Shown: one piece after another, positions 33,907 through 33,909 of the stretch
Layout: each line of letters begins with the position of its first letter
Position numbering within the stretch: the stretch's first letter is position 1
DNA from: Crocosphaera sp.
GTDB lineage: Bacteria; Cyanobacteriota; Cyanobacteriia; Cyanobacteriales; Microcystaceae
Reading direction: 5' to 3'
Assembly (NCBI GenBank): GCA_030064955.1
Contig: JASJDW010000014.1
Span: 1 to 33,909, forward strand
Length of the DNA stretch: 33,909 nucleotides
Program-made: the position numbers and the translations under genes
Notes under the pieces: generated by a model
Seen by the model: only the letters and a program-made list of their open reading frames with translations
What the model was told of the DNA's origin: nothing
The model's database searches: none

Positions 33907-33909
33907 AAT

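Overview
The window is a piece of cyanobacterial chromosome. The evidence is Psb28 (photosystem II), ChlM (chlorophyll synthesis), a group I intron in tRNA-Leu(UAA), frequent HIP1 octamers GCGATCGC (for example 2455-2462 and 10275-10282), AT-rich genes, and a marine-type N-ATPase operon. The gene mix resembles Crocosphaera/Cyanothece-like unicellular diazotrophs, but the genus is an inference.

Layout. 1-105: one end of an insertion element that continues beyond the left edge. 178-489: intron-containing tRNA-Leu on the minus strand. 693-9167: housekeeping and conserved genes (zinc-ribbon protein, HNH nuclease, MurT-like ligase, membrane protein, beta-hydroxyacid dehydrogenase, PurU, MscS channel, SpoU methyltransferase, tRNA-Leu(CAG)). 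9407-13957: murA, a small secreted protein, an SH3/amidase-like hydrolase, an unlisted 45-aa gene and hisH. 14021-17064: a GRRM-type RiPP locus with radical SAM/SPASM maturase GrrM, two glycine-rich precursors (GrrA) and divergent binding protein GrrP. 17227-18417: a papain/C39-like protease and an unrecognised partner. 18534-22200: panB, then chlM with a tnpB element just downstream and an eroded element just upstream. 22314-25065: a degenerate DinG-like helicase, psb28, moaB and a CAU tRNA. 25370-33906: an N-ATPase (Na+-type F-ATPase) operon, atpR-B-E-F-A plus atpG, that has been rearranged.

The two most interesting regions are the RiPP locus and the N-ATPase operon. In the RiPP locus all 15 aromatic-x-Asn triplets across the two precursors fit the three-residue cyclophane motif of GrrM-type enzymes. 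In the N-ATPase operon three events can be read. A parDE toxin-antitoxin pair sits between atpF and atpA. Its parE gene was then split by a 1.7-kb element carrying tnpB and a small ribbon-helix-helix gene, and both parE flanks are still readable. Finally, atpG together with a MASE1-PAS-GGDEF gene lies inverted relative to atpA, so one inversion would restore the usual atpA-atpG order.

The split parE fixes the ends of the element, and those ends identify two relatives: a copy cut by the left window edge and a deletion derivative upstream of chlM that keeps the small ribbon-helix-helix gene but has lost tnpB.
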